Below are positions 22,289 to 35,400 of a stretch of DNA of 64,000 bases, one piece after another. This stretch comes from Astrocystis sublimbata (Eukaryota > Ascomycota > Sordariomycetes > Xylariales > Xylariaceae), in contig JAJNNY010000042.1 of assembly GCA_022453515.1 (NCBI GenBank), positions 186,001-250,000 on the forward strand, written 5' to 3'. The notes under the pieces are model-generated. The model ran no database searches and had not been told where the DNA came from. It saw only the letters and a list, made by a program, of their open reading frames with translations. The translations under genes and the position numbers were made by a program. How positions within the stretch are numbered: the stretch's first letter is position 1; the number at the start of each line of letters is the position of its first letter.

Positions 22289-25245
22289 ATGTCGTCGGCC
22301 CAGGCTCCGCTTCCTGCTGTCGCGCCGGCCAGCGACACCCAGCCGAGCCAGTATAACAACACCCACACCGCCCAACAGGACCCCCAGGGCCCCATCACCG
22401 CTGCTTCACCTTCGCAACAGCGACCGCCCTCCAGCTACTTCCCCTACCCGACCCAAGACATGGCTGCTGTCCAGGACCAGACGCTGTCCAACACCCTGGC
22501 CAACACCCACATCGCCTCACCTGTCCCCGGCGATGGCCAACACCACCAGCCCAGGTTCAACGAGGAATGGGACGCTAGCGTGAGAGGCAGCTCCATCGTA
22601 GACGGGCCCTCTGCCGCCCACCACTCGTACTATCAGCAGCAATCGCAGACTCCCAATCTACAGCGTGCTAATTCCACCTCGTCGCGGTCCGAAATGATCA
22701 CCAGCGACAGCGCGAGCGCCCACGGCATCTCCTTGTCGAGAGGCAACACGCTCAAGAAGAAGAGCTCGCTACGTCGCAGCGGCAGCCTGAAGCGAAGTAG
22801 CAGTCGGAGAAGCATGAAAGCCGGAAGTGTACGGAGTCTGGCATTGCAAAGCTCACATGAACCCGATGAAATCCACAGCGCCTTCCACTGTCCCGTTCCT
22901 ACCTCAGGCGCGCCCACCGAGGTCCTGGCTCAAAGATTTCAATGTAAGTCACGGATGAGCTTCCATGCTGATTGAAATCGCATCGTATCCTATGTTGTTA
23001 TGTCTCCGTGATCAACTCATTGACCTGTACTAGCTTGGCGCAAGATCCTCAAGGACCTAATCGCATACTTCCGAGAGATACAAGCTCATTACGAACACCG
23101 ATCAAAATCGCTACTAAAGCTCGCCAATGTCTGCAATAACATTTCGACCCCACCCGGGTTTCTATCGTCCGGAGGCTTGGATGACGCCTTGCAAATCCTC
23201 AGGGACTATCATAAATCATCCATCTTAGAGGCAAACAAAGCCAAAGAGATAGAGGGAGACGTCATTCTAGCTCTCACTGGGTTGAGAAGCGATCTAAACC
23301 AAAAGATGAAGGAGATCAAGAGCTTATCTGGAGACTTCAAAAACTCTGTTGACAAGGAGATGGATGCGACAAGAAGGACTGTTAAGACCCTTCAAGATGT
23401 GTTGGGACAAAACGAGATGGATCCTTCCATGACAACTGGCAAGCAAGACCCCTACCTCTTGAGGTTGGCAGTCGATCGACAAGTGGAGCGACAGCTCGAT
23501 GAGGAGAATTACCTGCATCAGGTATGTACAACCTGAAGTGGATGAGACGACATTTTTATGGCTCACATTGATCTCTAGGCGTACTTCAACCTGGAGGCTT
23601 CAGGTCGTGAGCTCGAAGCTATCGTGGTTGGCGAGATTCAGAAGTCGTACAACGCCTATGCCGGTATTATCAAAAGGGAAGCAGACGCCGGCTACAATGC
23701 AATTGACGAACTCCGATCCGGCCCTATCGCCATGCCGAAGGACCGCGAGTGGATGAACTTCGTCCAGAGAGACTCCCAATTCGTGGACCCAGAGATTCCT
23801 ATCAGAACACCAGATCATATTCATTACCCAGGACAGGATCACTACGCCTGTCAAGAAATTCGCGCCGGCCTGCTCGAGCGCAAGAGCAAGTACTTGAAGA
23901 GTTACACGGCAGGATGGTATGTAGTATGCGCATAATATGACGGATAGAACTGACAATTGACAGGTATGTCCTTTCGCCGACACATCTCCACGAGTTCAAG
24001 TCTGCGGATAAGACAGGAGTTCCCGTCATGTCATTGTATCTTCCGGAGCAGAAGCTTGGCTCGCACTCATCAGAAGGCGGGTCCTCCAACAAGTTCATAC
24101 TAAAGGGCAGACAAACGGGAACCATGCACCGTGGGCACACCTGGGTTTTCCGCGCCGAGAGTCACGACACGATGATGGCTTGGTACGAGGATATCAAAGC
24201 TCTCACCGAGAAGTCGCCCGAGGAACTCAGCAACTTCGTCCGCGGTCATGCTAGGACCTACTCGCGATCGTCGCAACGGAGTATCAGCAGCGACGGTAAC
24301 ATCGACGAGGAAGATGACGTACCGTTCACAGCCGACCCCGCAGTCACCACGCCCAGTTCGCGTCAGGATTCGTACCAGAAACAACACCATGCAGGTGGGC
24401 GATTCCCGTCCGATATTCAGGTGAACGCGCAACGGGGCTTACAGGTGTGGAATTCGCCCACTAGTTCAGGGACGAACATAGGCGAACCTTCGATGATGAA
24501 CGGTACCTCCTACCCCGATCACGATGTCATTGCCGCCGCGGGAGCGCTGCCGGGTACTGGTATCGGCGAAAACTACTCCTACAATGATCAGTTGCAGCCA
24601 CAGACGCAGATTGGTCAGTCGTACGGAAACACGTCGAATATCAGGATCGCTCAGGCGCCGAGTCACGGCGTTATGATGGAGCATGCTGCAAGAGAAGACG
24701 GGGTCAACCCCTACAGTGGCGAGCCCATGGGAGTAGGAGCAGGGGCGGGAGTTCAGCGATTCAACTCGACCCGCTCAGCCAACGCGCCCATCGTCGTGTC
24801 CGGTCCAGTGTCGGCTAGCATGCCTCCCCAGATGCAGACTCAGCCCCAGCCTCGATTTCAACCTCAATTTCAGCCTCAGGTTCAGAACTCGAGAGCTAGC
24901 GTCGCGAGTACCGGTGTAAGCGAGGATTCGGGCCTGTCTAGCTCGTTCGACGCCGGCCAGCCGGCGTTTGGCGAGGGTTACAACGCTGCCACGCCTGTGC
25001 CGATGGCAGTGGATTATAGCAACAATGGTTACTCACAAGGGGGTATGGGTATGGCGAACGGCTCTTCTCAAAAGCAGGGGACCCGGATTGTGAACAGCGG
25101 GACTTTTGGACCGCAGTATGCTCAGGGTCAAGGACAAGTGCAGGGGCAAGGGCTGGTCAGACCTGGTGGGCAGAGGACGAACAGCACCCCGCATGTACCA
25201 GGCGAGTACCCGAGGAGCTCGATGAGTGGGCCGCCGATGGCTTGA
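22289..25245 (+). CDS. SLM1: Slm1-family F-BAR/PH protein (TORC2, eisosome)
   Basis: Four exons (22289-22943, 23034-23521, 23579-23916, 23964-25245) encode 920 residues. Residues 1-215 are a disordered Gln/Ser-rich leader with a basic KKKSSLRRSGSLKRSSSRR patch. About 216-490 is the helical F-BAR-like domain (SWRKILKDLIAYFREIQAHY onward). The PH domain spans about 490-585 (WYVLSPTHLHEFKSADKTGV, PEQKLGSHS, KFILKGRQTG, HTWVFRAESHDTMMAWYEDI). The long C-terminus is rich in Gln, Gly and Pro. In yeast Slm1/Slm2 bind PI(4,5)P2, shuttle between eisosomes and TORC2, and promote Ypk1 phosphorylation under membrane stress. The third intron splits the PH-domain tryptophan codon (TG|G). Length is typical of filamentous fungi, longer than in yeast. 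Confidence 0.92.
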
Positions 25246-26463
25246 GATGGAGGTTTCAGTTAGTCGAATGGAAATGTAAGATACCCGTGGTTCCTTTTCG
25301 GCCTGTTGGGGATTAGGGGGATTAGGAAGAAGGATTTTCGAAATTTTGAATTATGGTTTTTTGAGCTCAATGGAAATGACAATAGCAGTAGCAACAGCGG
25401 TAGCAGACTGGGTTTGCTTACTTTCAAATTCGTTACGGCTTGATTCCTGGCGTGGGTGAGTTAGTATGTGGATGTCTACGGATTGGTTGTGTGATTTGGT
25501 CCTTGACAATCCGTTTTAGTTTTATATACCTACCTATCTATCTATACCCTCTAACTCTTTATTTTTTAAATGTATGTGACTTGCTTTAACCCAAGCTATC
25601 TAGATTGGGGCTCAGGGGTGCTGTCATTTGCATGTAAGTGTAGGATGAGTAGGGTCTACAAGAAAAGGTTAGGACAAGCACAAGCACAAGAAATCAGGTG
25701 AGCGGTTGATAAGTATTACTTGATACGGGCTGACCACCTACCTCTCGGCTACCTACTAACAAGGAGGTAATTGTTGAACATCTGTCTCCAAGCACCAATC
25801 AAGTATTGGCTGATAGTAAAGAAGTTCTGATGAACCTACTCCCTGTATCATGTATGAATGAAAGAGAATACGCTTTTTCTCCGTTTGTGTGTTCAACTCA
25901 AAGCATACATGTCCAGAGCACAGATGTTGGTTAGCTACCCAGGTTAGGTGCTTATTTTCTCGAGTTGTACAATATTGTTATGGTTCCACAGCAGAAAATT
26001 CTGTCAATGTGCCCGTGATCCTTTGGAACGAGGAGACAGGAAGGAACCCCTTGATTCAAAGTATCAAGCAAGAGGGCCTTCTATATCAAGAACGTGTGAC
26101 CTATGTCTCCCAGGGCTTATCTCCAAGTGTTATTGTTAAGTTACAAACGGTAACCTGTAAAGCATGACAAACTCAATACTGGTGAGGTGTGTACCTAGGG
26201 AGTTAGGCAACGTGTGAACAGCACCCTATAACGAACTCTCTAACAAACAGATAAACCGTTACACGGGTAAGCCGTGGTTCCATTCAATACATCTACGCTA
26301 ACGGTCCTTCTCCCCCTCCCTCTTCCTCAACAAACCCAGCCTCCCAAACACGCTAACGAGCAAACAATCTGCCCCCAGCACCCTGGGGTATATACGCCGC
26401 AATACGGGCACGGATTTACAACAGAGGTTAGGGGACAACCCAAACTTCGCATGTCGTGGGGAG
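25246..26463. other. Intergenic between SLM1 and tRNA-Pro
   Basis: SLM1 3' flank, then AT-leaning sequence. Open frames at 25889-26167 and 25948-26139 overlap each other and match no family. No gene called. Confidence 0.5.
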
Positions 26464-26537
26464 GGTGCGTTAGGGAAGAGGTTTAACCCGCTCCATTTGG
26501 GATGGAGAGATCGCTGGTTCGAATCCGGCACGTGCCC
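26464..26537 (+). tRNA. tRNA-Pro (anticodon TGG)
   Basis: The cloverleaf folds completely. Acceptor GGTGCGT (26464-26470) pairs with ACGTGCC (26530-26536) over seven positions, two of them G-U. T8 and A9 follow, and the D-arm has G-G in its loop. The anticodon stem CTCCA/TGGAG is perfect around loop TTTGGGA, giving anticodon TGG. Variable loop AGATC, then T-stem GCTGG/CCGGC around TTCGAAT, with discriminator C at 26537. The internal B box GGTTCGAATCC is exact. There is no intron. A T6 run follows at 26547-26552. Confidence 0.9.
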
Positions 26538-26546
26538 GGAATTTAC

Positions 26547-26560
26547 TTTTTTGCTTTTTT
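26547..26560 (+). terminator. RNA polymerase III terminator of tRNA-Pro
   Basis: Two T6 runs separated by GC, starting 10 bases after the tRNA, are normal Pol III stop signals. A (CAT)7 run follows at once. Confidence 0.85.
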
Positions 26561-26581
26561 CATCATCATCATCATCATCAT
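26561..26581. repeat. (CAT)7 microsatellite
   Basis: Seven perfect CAT units directly after the tRNA terminator. Confidence 0.95.
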
Positions 26582-27564
26582 GCATGGTCCTTAGTAGACC
26601 TAAGTCCTTATAGATGATTATCTCTTTGTGCAAATGCTTTCTGCTAGCTGACTGCTTTTGTAAGTCTTTTTTTCTTGTTCATGCTTGTGGTTCTGCTGCA
26701 TGATGTTGTGTCGTGAAGAGTGTCATTCTGAGCTGGTGTTGGTGTTAGTGTTTTTTGCGTTGCCTTTTCCTACCTAGAGGCTGTATTTGTGCACCTGCCT
26801 GTTAACTACCCGCCATGCCCACTGCACAGGTAAATATTAGGCAGTGCAGTGCTTCTGCGGCTTGGGCAATAATCTGCGTCGAAAGTAGCATGTGCGCACG
26901 TATGTGTTGTGATTGTTGTGATGCGTTTACATCTTGCTGGCCATAGATAGGTACGTACTTGTATCACGATTTGCGAGCTTCTGAGAATCATTCCCAAACC
27001 CGCAGCCACTCATAGTAATTAATCTATTAGCTGTACAAGATATGTGATGGGAACTAGAACTGGACCAAAAATCCAACAGACTTGCACACAATTGACTTGC
27101 ACACAGTTACAATACCAACAACAAGATGATCGGGGTTTTCAACATTGCAATATCGCAATATTGCAGCATAGGTATTTAAGGACATACCCGTGTCATTGTT
27201 TAAGGGTTGTTGATTGGTAAACAGGTACTGTCTTTTTTGTCTCAATTTGAGAACATCACAACTTCAAAGAAAACAAGAAGACCAAATACCACTTTAAATT
27301 AATACATCATAAAAACTGATACAATAAAAGCATGATTACATCTACTCTCTCAATGGATTACAGTCTTAGTTGATGCTACATTGGTAGTATTTGCTCCAAC
27401 ATAAGCATAAGGGGTAGGCAACACTTAGTACATTCAACCCATCATTCCCCTTACATACTACAACCATGGACATCTCACTCGGAGTAGCGGCATTTCGTTC
27501 AATTGTGTACTTGTATTTATTTGAATCTATGCTATAGCAGCCCAAGTCAAAACGCTCCAACACT
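26582..27564. other. Intergenic between tRNA-Pro and GH25 gene
   Basis: AT-leaning, no supported gene. CTTGCACACA occurs twice close together near 27083-27107, and a GCAATAT/ATATTGC inverted arrangement lies near 27145-27165. Confidence 0.5.
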
Positions 27565-28399
27565 CTATCCCTTGGCGAGTCTAAGGAGAGCAGCCATGTC
27601 GCCATTGAAGGTGTCCGAGTCTATTGCACCAATGTCAGTTTCCAGCCCTAAAAAAAGAACTTCCTAAATCTAGGGAGTGAAGAGAATACGCACCACCACC
27701 ATACTTATAAGCATCATTAAACTGCCAAATAGTATAATACGGCCAGCCGCCCGGCGGCGTGCCGGCACTGCTGGCATACCGCGCCAGCACCAGCGGGTTG
27801 GTGTTGACAAAGGCCTTCGAGTTGCCCGTGCACGACGACCACCACGACGGGTTCGTGTAGATCAGGGGATACACCCCCGTCTTGGCGTGGTACGTGTCGC
27901 TGAAGTCCTTGATCCAGCTCACGGCCCCGCTTGCGGATAACACACAGCTGCCTTCGAGATCGAGCATACCGGGCAACGTGATCCCGTCCCCGGACCACCC
28001 GCCGCCGTGCGCGAGGAAGTAGTTGGCCTGCGCGGCGCCCGAGCTTGCGTCGAGGTGCGCGAAGTGGTAGCCGCCGCGGATCAGCCCCGCGTTGGTGGCG
28101 CCGGCGTAGTGCGAGGAGAACTTGGGGTCTTGGTAGGTTGTTCCTTCGGTTGCCTGCAGGTGTGCTTGAGGTTAGCTTGTTGGGCTCCTGTGTTTCTCGT
28201 GTGATGATGGCGAGTGGTGTGTATATATATACACACACTCATCATATATGTGTCTTACCTTGATGATGACGAAACGGGCGCCTGAGCTGTAGGCCGCGCC
28301 GAAGTTGACGCTGGACTGGTAGTGGGAGATGTCGAAGCCCTGGACAGCCGCGAGGGCGCCGTTGGCGAGGGCGAGGGCGGAAGCGAGAGTGGCCTTCAT
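27565..28399 (-). CDS. Secreted GH25 muramidase (Chalaropsis-type lysozyme)
   Basis: Three exons on the minus strand (28399-28259, 28153-27694, 27620-27565) encode 218 residues. A signal peptide (residues 1-18, MKATLASALALANGALAA) precedes GFDISHYQ with D23, the family's conserved N-terminal aspartate. The DxE catalytic pair is D112-L-E114 in GMLDLEGS. WWSSCTGN, YTIWQFNDAYKYGG and the end DTFNGDMAALLRLAKG are typical of fungal GH25 enzymes. GH25 cleaves the MurNAc-GlcNAc bond of bacterial peptidoglycan, including O-acetylated forms. The fungus has no peptidoglycan, so the likely role is attack on bacteria or feeding on them. The family is thought to have reached fungi by transfer from bacteria; the introns show long residence. 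Confidence 0.92.
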
Positions 28400-31249
28400 C
28401 TTGCCTGTTCTGATGCTCTATCACTCAGTTTTGATGTGTCGTGATAAGTCAGAAGCAAGTAGATGCTATTCCCACGGGGCGAAGGAGGAGCTTTATACTA
28501 ATAGCAACACCTCTCGGATCGTCATTGCCTCTAGACGATAGATGATAGACGAGAGCTACCTAACCACCTGCCATATCGTTCCATCGACTCATGAGCGAAT
28601 CAAAGCTAGCATGGCATCAACATGCATATCAACGATCCTCCAATTCGCTATCTCGTGCGCCATGTAGGTAGCGTAGGGCGGAAAGTGTCGATCATTCGTT
28701 CAGCCCGAAGCTGCTTCTGGCCAAGCTCAGGGTCCCGATCAGGGGTAGCTGACGATCTTGGGGACGTCATATCTTTCGCTAGGTAGCTGGCTATCAAGTT
28801 ATGTCCCTCGTTGCGGCTACATTGAGACAAGCGACTCAAGCCACTGGGCGTTCACCTGCCGATTGTAGAACATCGTGCCAAGGTTGGTGGTTTAGCTTGA
28901 TGCGCCGTGGGGTGGCATCGATTGGGTCACGGCGGGTGAATTCCGCTCTGGGGCTGAAAGCTTGTTGATCTTGGCACCGATCGCCCTCGGTATCGATTCA
29001 ATATAATGAACCAGATGTCGAAGGGATGGACTCGATTCTTCTTGCGGTGGTGTTTATTTCAGGCCACGATGATCTATTGCCTCCCATGACATATGTTGCC
29101 TTCTCCAACCTCTTATGCACCAATGAGATCAGGAACTTGTCCTGGGAGCATGAAGGCATATAAAGACTTCGAGATAGCAGGCCAGTACTGATACCATGTC
29201 TGTTAATATCGCAACTCAATGTTATAGCTCAATTCCTCATGATCTCGATATCGCTTAGGCTCTGAAGGGCGGGAGGAAGATAGGATATTTGAGCCATCGA
29301 GTGTGCAACAAGTCGCGGATTGCATTCTAAGACGTGCAGCGTGGAGACCACATCCATGAGCTGTATACACACTCGTCGTGGTAGTTCATGTCATCGTATA
29401 TGGAATCAGTTACGTTCTCGGTCTCATGCCTCATCTCATGTGGCTTCATATGAACCGTGACGACGTGTTCATAGTACACCTTGTCATATGATCACCCCAG
29501 CATTCGGTGGCCAATGCCTTCACTGTTGATTGAACCAGCGGGAGTCAAATGTTGAGATGAAACATGCCATCGTCAATCACCGCGTCGTCTCATAAGTAGC
29601 CGTTCACTAATCCAAAAGACATCCTAAGACATCCGTCCTCAACAGTAGTCTGCAAGGACAGGCAGACTACAGGCAGCGTTCTGTCGAGTTATGTACGTAT
29701 GCATGGTTCGATTTCCGATTACCTAGTAGTAGTGAACTGAGATTAGTGAACCTAGGTGATTAGTGAACGGGTAGGAACTGGGGAAAATAACAACTTATGC
29801 GATAGAAGGATTCTTATGCATTGCAGATATGGGTCAGATGAGCCGGCCTAACGAACTAGAGGCCAGATAGTTCCTCTCTGATTACTTTACCTAACTGCAG
29901 CTTCAACTGCATACATATGCACTGCACCGAGTTAGTCAGATTGGAAGACCATTGCAGTCTGCTTCCAGTTTGGAGCCTAGGTCGGCTCTAGGTGGTTCTG
30001 CATCGCCACTTCTACCCCGAGTACCAGTCAGGGTTGCATGTGGATGGATACAGCCAAGGAGGATGACAGGTGGTGAGAAAATAGGATTATGTTGGGAACC
30101 TGTCATCATGTACCTACATAATACTGAGCAGCTTTTCTAGATGGTGCTTATGCAAGTGAGCAACTTATACGGCAATAGTAGATTGCGATGGTTTCCGGCA
30201 TTTTACGGACACCATATAATATGGTGGTAGATGGGAATAAAGTAGAGATGAGCCGAACAGCATGCTCCCGAGTATTTCGGCCCCCGAATGGCAATAGCCG
30301 GTTGGGATCGCAGCTGGCGAGCTGGTAACCTGTCGGCCGAGAAGTCCGTCAGAATTCGGAGAGTTACTTGCTGAGGATTCGGCGCTAATCAAGTCAGCAC
30401 CAAGCCCGAATGCACTAGAGCCTTGCAGATTGGGGGTGTGATAGGCCAATTCTACCTAGTAGACCGCAGCTAGATCCACTAAGCAACCACCGTTTCATTC
30501 AGGGTCTTGGTCGGTTGCCGACCCTCAGGTTATCATGATTCTGTCTGCTCTCCAAAGACCAGAAAGACCACAAAGTCGGTGAATTCGTTTCTCTTGCTTC
30601 ATACAGTGCATTTTATTTCTCCTCACCTGTCAGAGTTTCTCATCTCAGTCTTGGAGCTATGGTGTAGCTATGTGAAAAATATAGAGTATGGCATCGTGGT
30701 CGCGTGGCTAATCTTTTAAACTAATACCGAGGCCCGACTAAGGCTGGTTTTTTCCCAGCTGTTACCTAGACCAGGGCCGGGTAGGTACCAATTTAGGTAC
30801 CTGTAGGCATGTGTGTGGCCCAGCTTTTAACCTGCGTAAGCTACGGAGGTACCTATTGTAGTACCTAGCCTTTGTTTGGGGTTTTATACTCACAATTTGG
30901 CGAACTTAAAGGCGCTGGCCTCCGACTGCGCATGATTCCCCCACGTCTTCTCCTTTCAACTGAAGTTGTCTGACTCTCGAGATCGAAGTTAAAAACCCAC
31001 GCATTTGCTACCTTGTTTGCAATTGCACCTATATACTTACTCTCCGTTCTGACCTATTGGAATATATTTCAGGTATATTAAGAACAGCCCCGTGCTTGAC
31101 CAAACCAATTGGTGGTGTCTTACCTTTTATTTCAAATAATTTCAAATACCTGAGTTGTCAGAAGGGAAGCTACATATCCGTCGGCCGTCTGCTGCCGCTT
31201 ACGCTGCGTACCTACCCACCTACCAAAATCGACAGAGGAAATAGAGAGA
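28400..31249. other. Gene-poor intergenic stretch
   Basis: 2.85 kb with no gene I can support. Frames such as 28998-29219 and 30165-30449 on the minus strand are short and unrelated to known families. Two AGGTACCT words lie near 30795 and 30845. The right 300 bases are the likely EMG1 promoter. Confidence 0.5.
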
Positions 31250-32809
31250 ATGTCTGCCTCCCCAGAATATCCCCGTGCTGGAAAGCGTCCCCGTGAGTCA
31301 TTGTCTCCCTATGAATATTCGATGTTTGAGCTCAACGCGGCATCTTATCGTTTGATAAAATTTATCGCTTTATCGGTTTGGGTTACTAGTGGCCCCCGCT
31401 ATCATGGACTTCATGACAGCTCTAAAAAAGCAATGCACAAAGTAAATGCAAATCAAAAGTGAAAGCACCATCACCACTACCACTGCACCTGGCAATCAGC
31501 AGCAGCAGCATTATCGTCACGTTATCGTCAAGGGTACAATTGACATCTGCAGCACCCCGCCTTCCACCAACGCCTCGTCCCTCTTCTCTACCTACGCAAC
31601 AGTTTGCAATTCCTCAGTATTAACCAGCCCAACAACATCCCACCTGCCACTGGCCCCTGAGCTCCTGAGTGAATCAGTATTCCTTGATCCACACATATCA
31701 TTTATCAAAATCATAAAAAAAGGAGGGGTAAAAGCGAAAGGAAAAGAAGGCAACAAACAGCAAATCTATCTGGGTAGCCTCAGTGTCTCAGTTGCAATTT
31801 GTTTCGTCATACCGAGTTTCGCTTCATCACCTCGTCCATCCCCGGTCTTTCCGCCATCGCCAGAAAGTCACGACAAACTGCTTTGCTCCAGTCTTCACCT
31901 ATAGCCTTAACTTGAATCCCTTACCTATATCTTAACAATGGGTATCTTAACAATGGGTCCACCCGCAGGCACCCAATCGCTTCCCCCACCGGCCCTACCG
32001 CAGCTCGTCGCCGAACAGAAGATCCCCATCGCCTCGAGCGACAAGGACACCCCGAGGCTTATCGTCGTCCTCTCCAATGCCAGCCTCGAGACCTACAAGG
32101 CCTCGCACGGCGGGCCCGGCCGCATGGGCATGCAGCGAGAGGACAAATACTCGCTGCTCAACAGCGACGAACACATCGGCGTCATGCGCAAGATGAACCG
32201 CGACATCAGTGACGCGCGACCCGACATTACGCATCAGGTGCGTCATCATGCCTCATGAACGGTTGCCCAACCAGCCTTCTTCATATATACCAAGTCTGCA
32301 TTCAACATGCTGACGCTGTTGTACTGACATAGTGCCTGCTCACCCTGCTGGACTCCCCCATCAACAAGGCCGGCCGACTGCAAATCTACATCCACACCGC
32401 CAAGGGCGTCCTGATCGAGGTTTCCCCGACCGTGCGAATCCCCCGAACCTTCAAGCGCTTTGCTGGTCTGATGGTCCAGCTCCTGCACCGCCTATCCATC
32501 CGATCTACGAACTCGCAGGAGAAGCTGCTGCGCGTCATCCAGAACCCCATCACCGACCACCTCCCGCCCAACTGCCGCAAGGTGACCCTCAGTTTCGACG
32601 AGGACATCGTGAGACCGAGAGACTACATCCAGAACCTCAAGCCGGCGGAGAGCATATGTGTCTTTGTCGGTGCCATGGCCAAGGGATCCGATAACTTCGC
32701 CGACGAGTTCGTGGACGAGAAGATCTCCATCAGCAACTACAGTCTGTCTGCTAGCGTTGCTTGCAGCAAGTTCTGCCACGCAGCTGAGGACGTGTGGGAT
32801 GTCATATAG
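31250..32809 (+). CDS. EMG1: rRNA small subunit pseudouridine N1-methyltransferase Emg1/Nep1
   Basis: The core (31969-32237 and 32333-32809) is unmistakable Nep1: [42 protein letters not shown]-like [25 protein letters not shown] and [13 protein letters not shown]. It is a SPOUT-fold, SAM-dependent enzyme that methylates a pseudouridine of 18S rRNA in the nucleolus and is needed for 40S assembly. Two starts are possible. A short first exon at 31250-31292 ([14 protein letters not shown]) ends in GTGAGT and joins 31969 in phase, giving 262 residues with a 676-nt intron that has a CTTAAC branch-like site. Alternatively translation begins at ATG 31938, giving 258 residues. I prefer the first because its leader resembles fungal Emg1 N-termini, but the intron is unusually long here. 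Confidence 0.88.
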
Positions 32810-35400
32810 GCAACCACTATCACGTGGTCCTATACGAGTCGTGATCATGATACCCCGAGTCGGCCCTCGGAACAAAGCCGCGTGAGGCGAGCAGGCCGGT
32901 TGGTCAGGCGGTGGTAAGTGGTAATACTGGTCGTGGGTCGGCAATGGACGGACACCTGTAGGATCTGCGATACGGCATGTTGGTGATAACTAGTAGTAGA
33001 TATCCTCAGCGTTTAGGTTTGCGAATTTTTCTGTCTCTTGTGTTCATATAACCAAAAACATCAAGACGTTTCAACAGAAGATCTTCCATTGCCAATTCAA
33101 CCTGGCTTGCTAACGTCCTCTCTCTCCTTCGTGTTTTGTTATGGCCTTCTTTCCAAACAAGGCCATCGGGGCATTTTCCATCCCCATTCCCACGTCGCTT
33201 ATGATGATGAGCTTCATGTTCTATGGCGGATGGATGGTGTGATCATAGATGGGAACGCACTGTTGCAAGGGGAATCGCTTGGCAGGCACCAACCAACTTG
33301 CAGTTGATTGTGCCGTTTCAGAGGCCTCCATTACAGTTGACGAGTACAGTACGCGGGGATGGGAACTTGGCATTTGAGATGTAGAGGCGAAGTTGTGCTT
33401 AACCAAACGAGGAAGCAATACACGAGTGTGCATTCGATGGGTCAGCCCACTGAGAGTTGCTGCTCGCCACCACAACTCACGCTACCTACCTCCTGTCGGC
33501 TTATCGCTAAGCTGGCGGGTGTCGATTATTCGTCGATACGTGGGTACGCGAGACTGAAGTGGCTTGGCTGTAGTTGCAATGAATGAATAATACTCAGCTG
33601 GACAGGCAGTGAGCAATAAACAGATAACTACGCCTCTCTGGACCAAACTTGGATCCCTCGTGATAATCGATAAACGACCGGTACTACATACTTTATAACT
33701 AGAGTTAGTTGGTTTGCGTAGTTAACTGTTAACGGCCTTTTACTATGACGTCCATATTTCTGTATGAATCTATTTGAGAAATTAGGTCATGAGTCATAAT
33801 AAGAGGTTGACAATTGTCTCCTAGCAAAGGAGTTTCATTTAATTCTCGCACTGGGGTTAGGCTACTTAGCTCTTTAATCCGATTCGAAACCCAATAAATT
33901 TCGGGATTACCAAGGTATGTACTTAGTCATCCTTGGTTCGTACCTTATGTACAGCACCTACCAGGTAAGTAATGAGCCTGAACAGACAAAGTCTGGTCGA
34001 ATGTCTCCCTTTTTCAGGTACTCTGTAGCTTCCAACTGCTCTGTGCCTTGATAGGGCCGAAGTAGGGTAAGGCGGGGAGTGTCAGCCCCACTGGAAGACG
34101 ATCTTCCTATTCCCCGGCGCTGATACGTGTAACGACGCTGTACCAGTCAAATGCGGTATCAACGTAATAGTGAGGGGCCCCCCCCCCAGCCTCTAACATC
34201 CACCTTCCGTCCACCTGCCCCTCTGTCATCGAGACCAGTCTCTGGGTCTTTGGGTTGCGGTGAACGGAACGCATTGACTGGACCACGGCGGGAGCCCACC
34301 CTCGCCCACCTAAGGTCCCATGCAGCAACTCTGTGGCTCGTGTGGTTGGGGCATGCGCCTATTGTTCCTATCATTCCAGCGGCAGAGCTGCTAGCTGCGA
34401 TCCGCCTCAATCTATAAGTGCAGATACTGTAGAGGTGGACTAATTATAGCCAAGGATAACAGACCTCGACCAGGACTAATGCAGGCATTTACATAACTGT
34501 TTAGAACACGGGTCGACTGCCCCTCCGAGCAGGAGAAGGACTCCTGGCTGTGCAAGTACCCAATAGGATAGGTTAGGGCAGCAACCAACGTGGCAGGCCA
34601 GCCAGACCTCCGATTGCCAAGGGCCCCATGTGTACCAGCTGCCACCGACCTTTCTGATGCTGGCTGTGTGCTGAGCGGTGGACATGACACATTGGGTTGT
34701 GTGCGTTTTGAGGCGTGTAGATCTGGCTTGCTGCTTCGCTTCAGGTCCTCCATTTACCCTACAACATTGACCACAACCGTCTGTCTGCATCTCAAAGCTC
34801 TTGCATTGCGCTGCTCTTTCGTATTTTTTTCTAATTAATTGGTTGAGCGACACGTGTGGCCAACCTTGCAAAGAGGGGAGCTGGCACCCTTCGCTACCAC
34901 TTCAGCTACGCGGGCACGACACCAACACCAAGTGACAACCGAGAGGGTCTGCATCCATACCTGATAAGCGCTTCCTTGACATCACTCAAATCTGGCTGGG
35001 TGAAATTAGGGCTTGGGGTTTTATTGCGTCTTCCAAAATTATTGGAGACTTTAAGAAGCGAGGTTGAGCGCTGCTATATACCGACTCGCCCGTCGTCTCC
35101 GGGAGGTTTTACGCATTTTACCTTGCCTTCTCACTATCATCTGCACGGTTGACGCTATTCCGAAGCCAAGGAGAGAGAACTAGGAGAACCCTTCTACAAT
35201 CAGTGAGGTAGATAGACGGGCTTTTGAGTTGTCATCCAGATTGGCCCGACGCCACAAGTCAAGGTTCCCTGTCCCATCCACACTCAACAACACTGCAGCT
35301 TCATACAGTTAGGCCTCCTTTACATTGCATACAATAGCTCCCCTCAATCTTTGGGAGCATTGACCTCACATTGTCAATCTATTTTAAACGACTCACGGCC
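32810..35400. other. Intergenic between EMG1 and VOC-domain gene
   Basis: 2.6 kb without a supported gene. The part around 33600-34050 is AT-leaning; a C9 run lies near 34184. Frames at 34151-34417 and 34412-34871 overlap on both strands and match nothing known to me. Confidence 0.5.
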
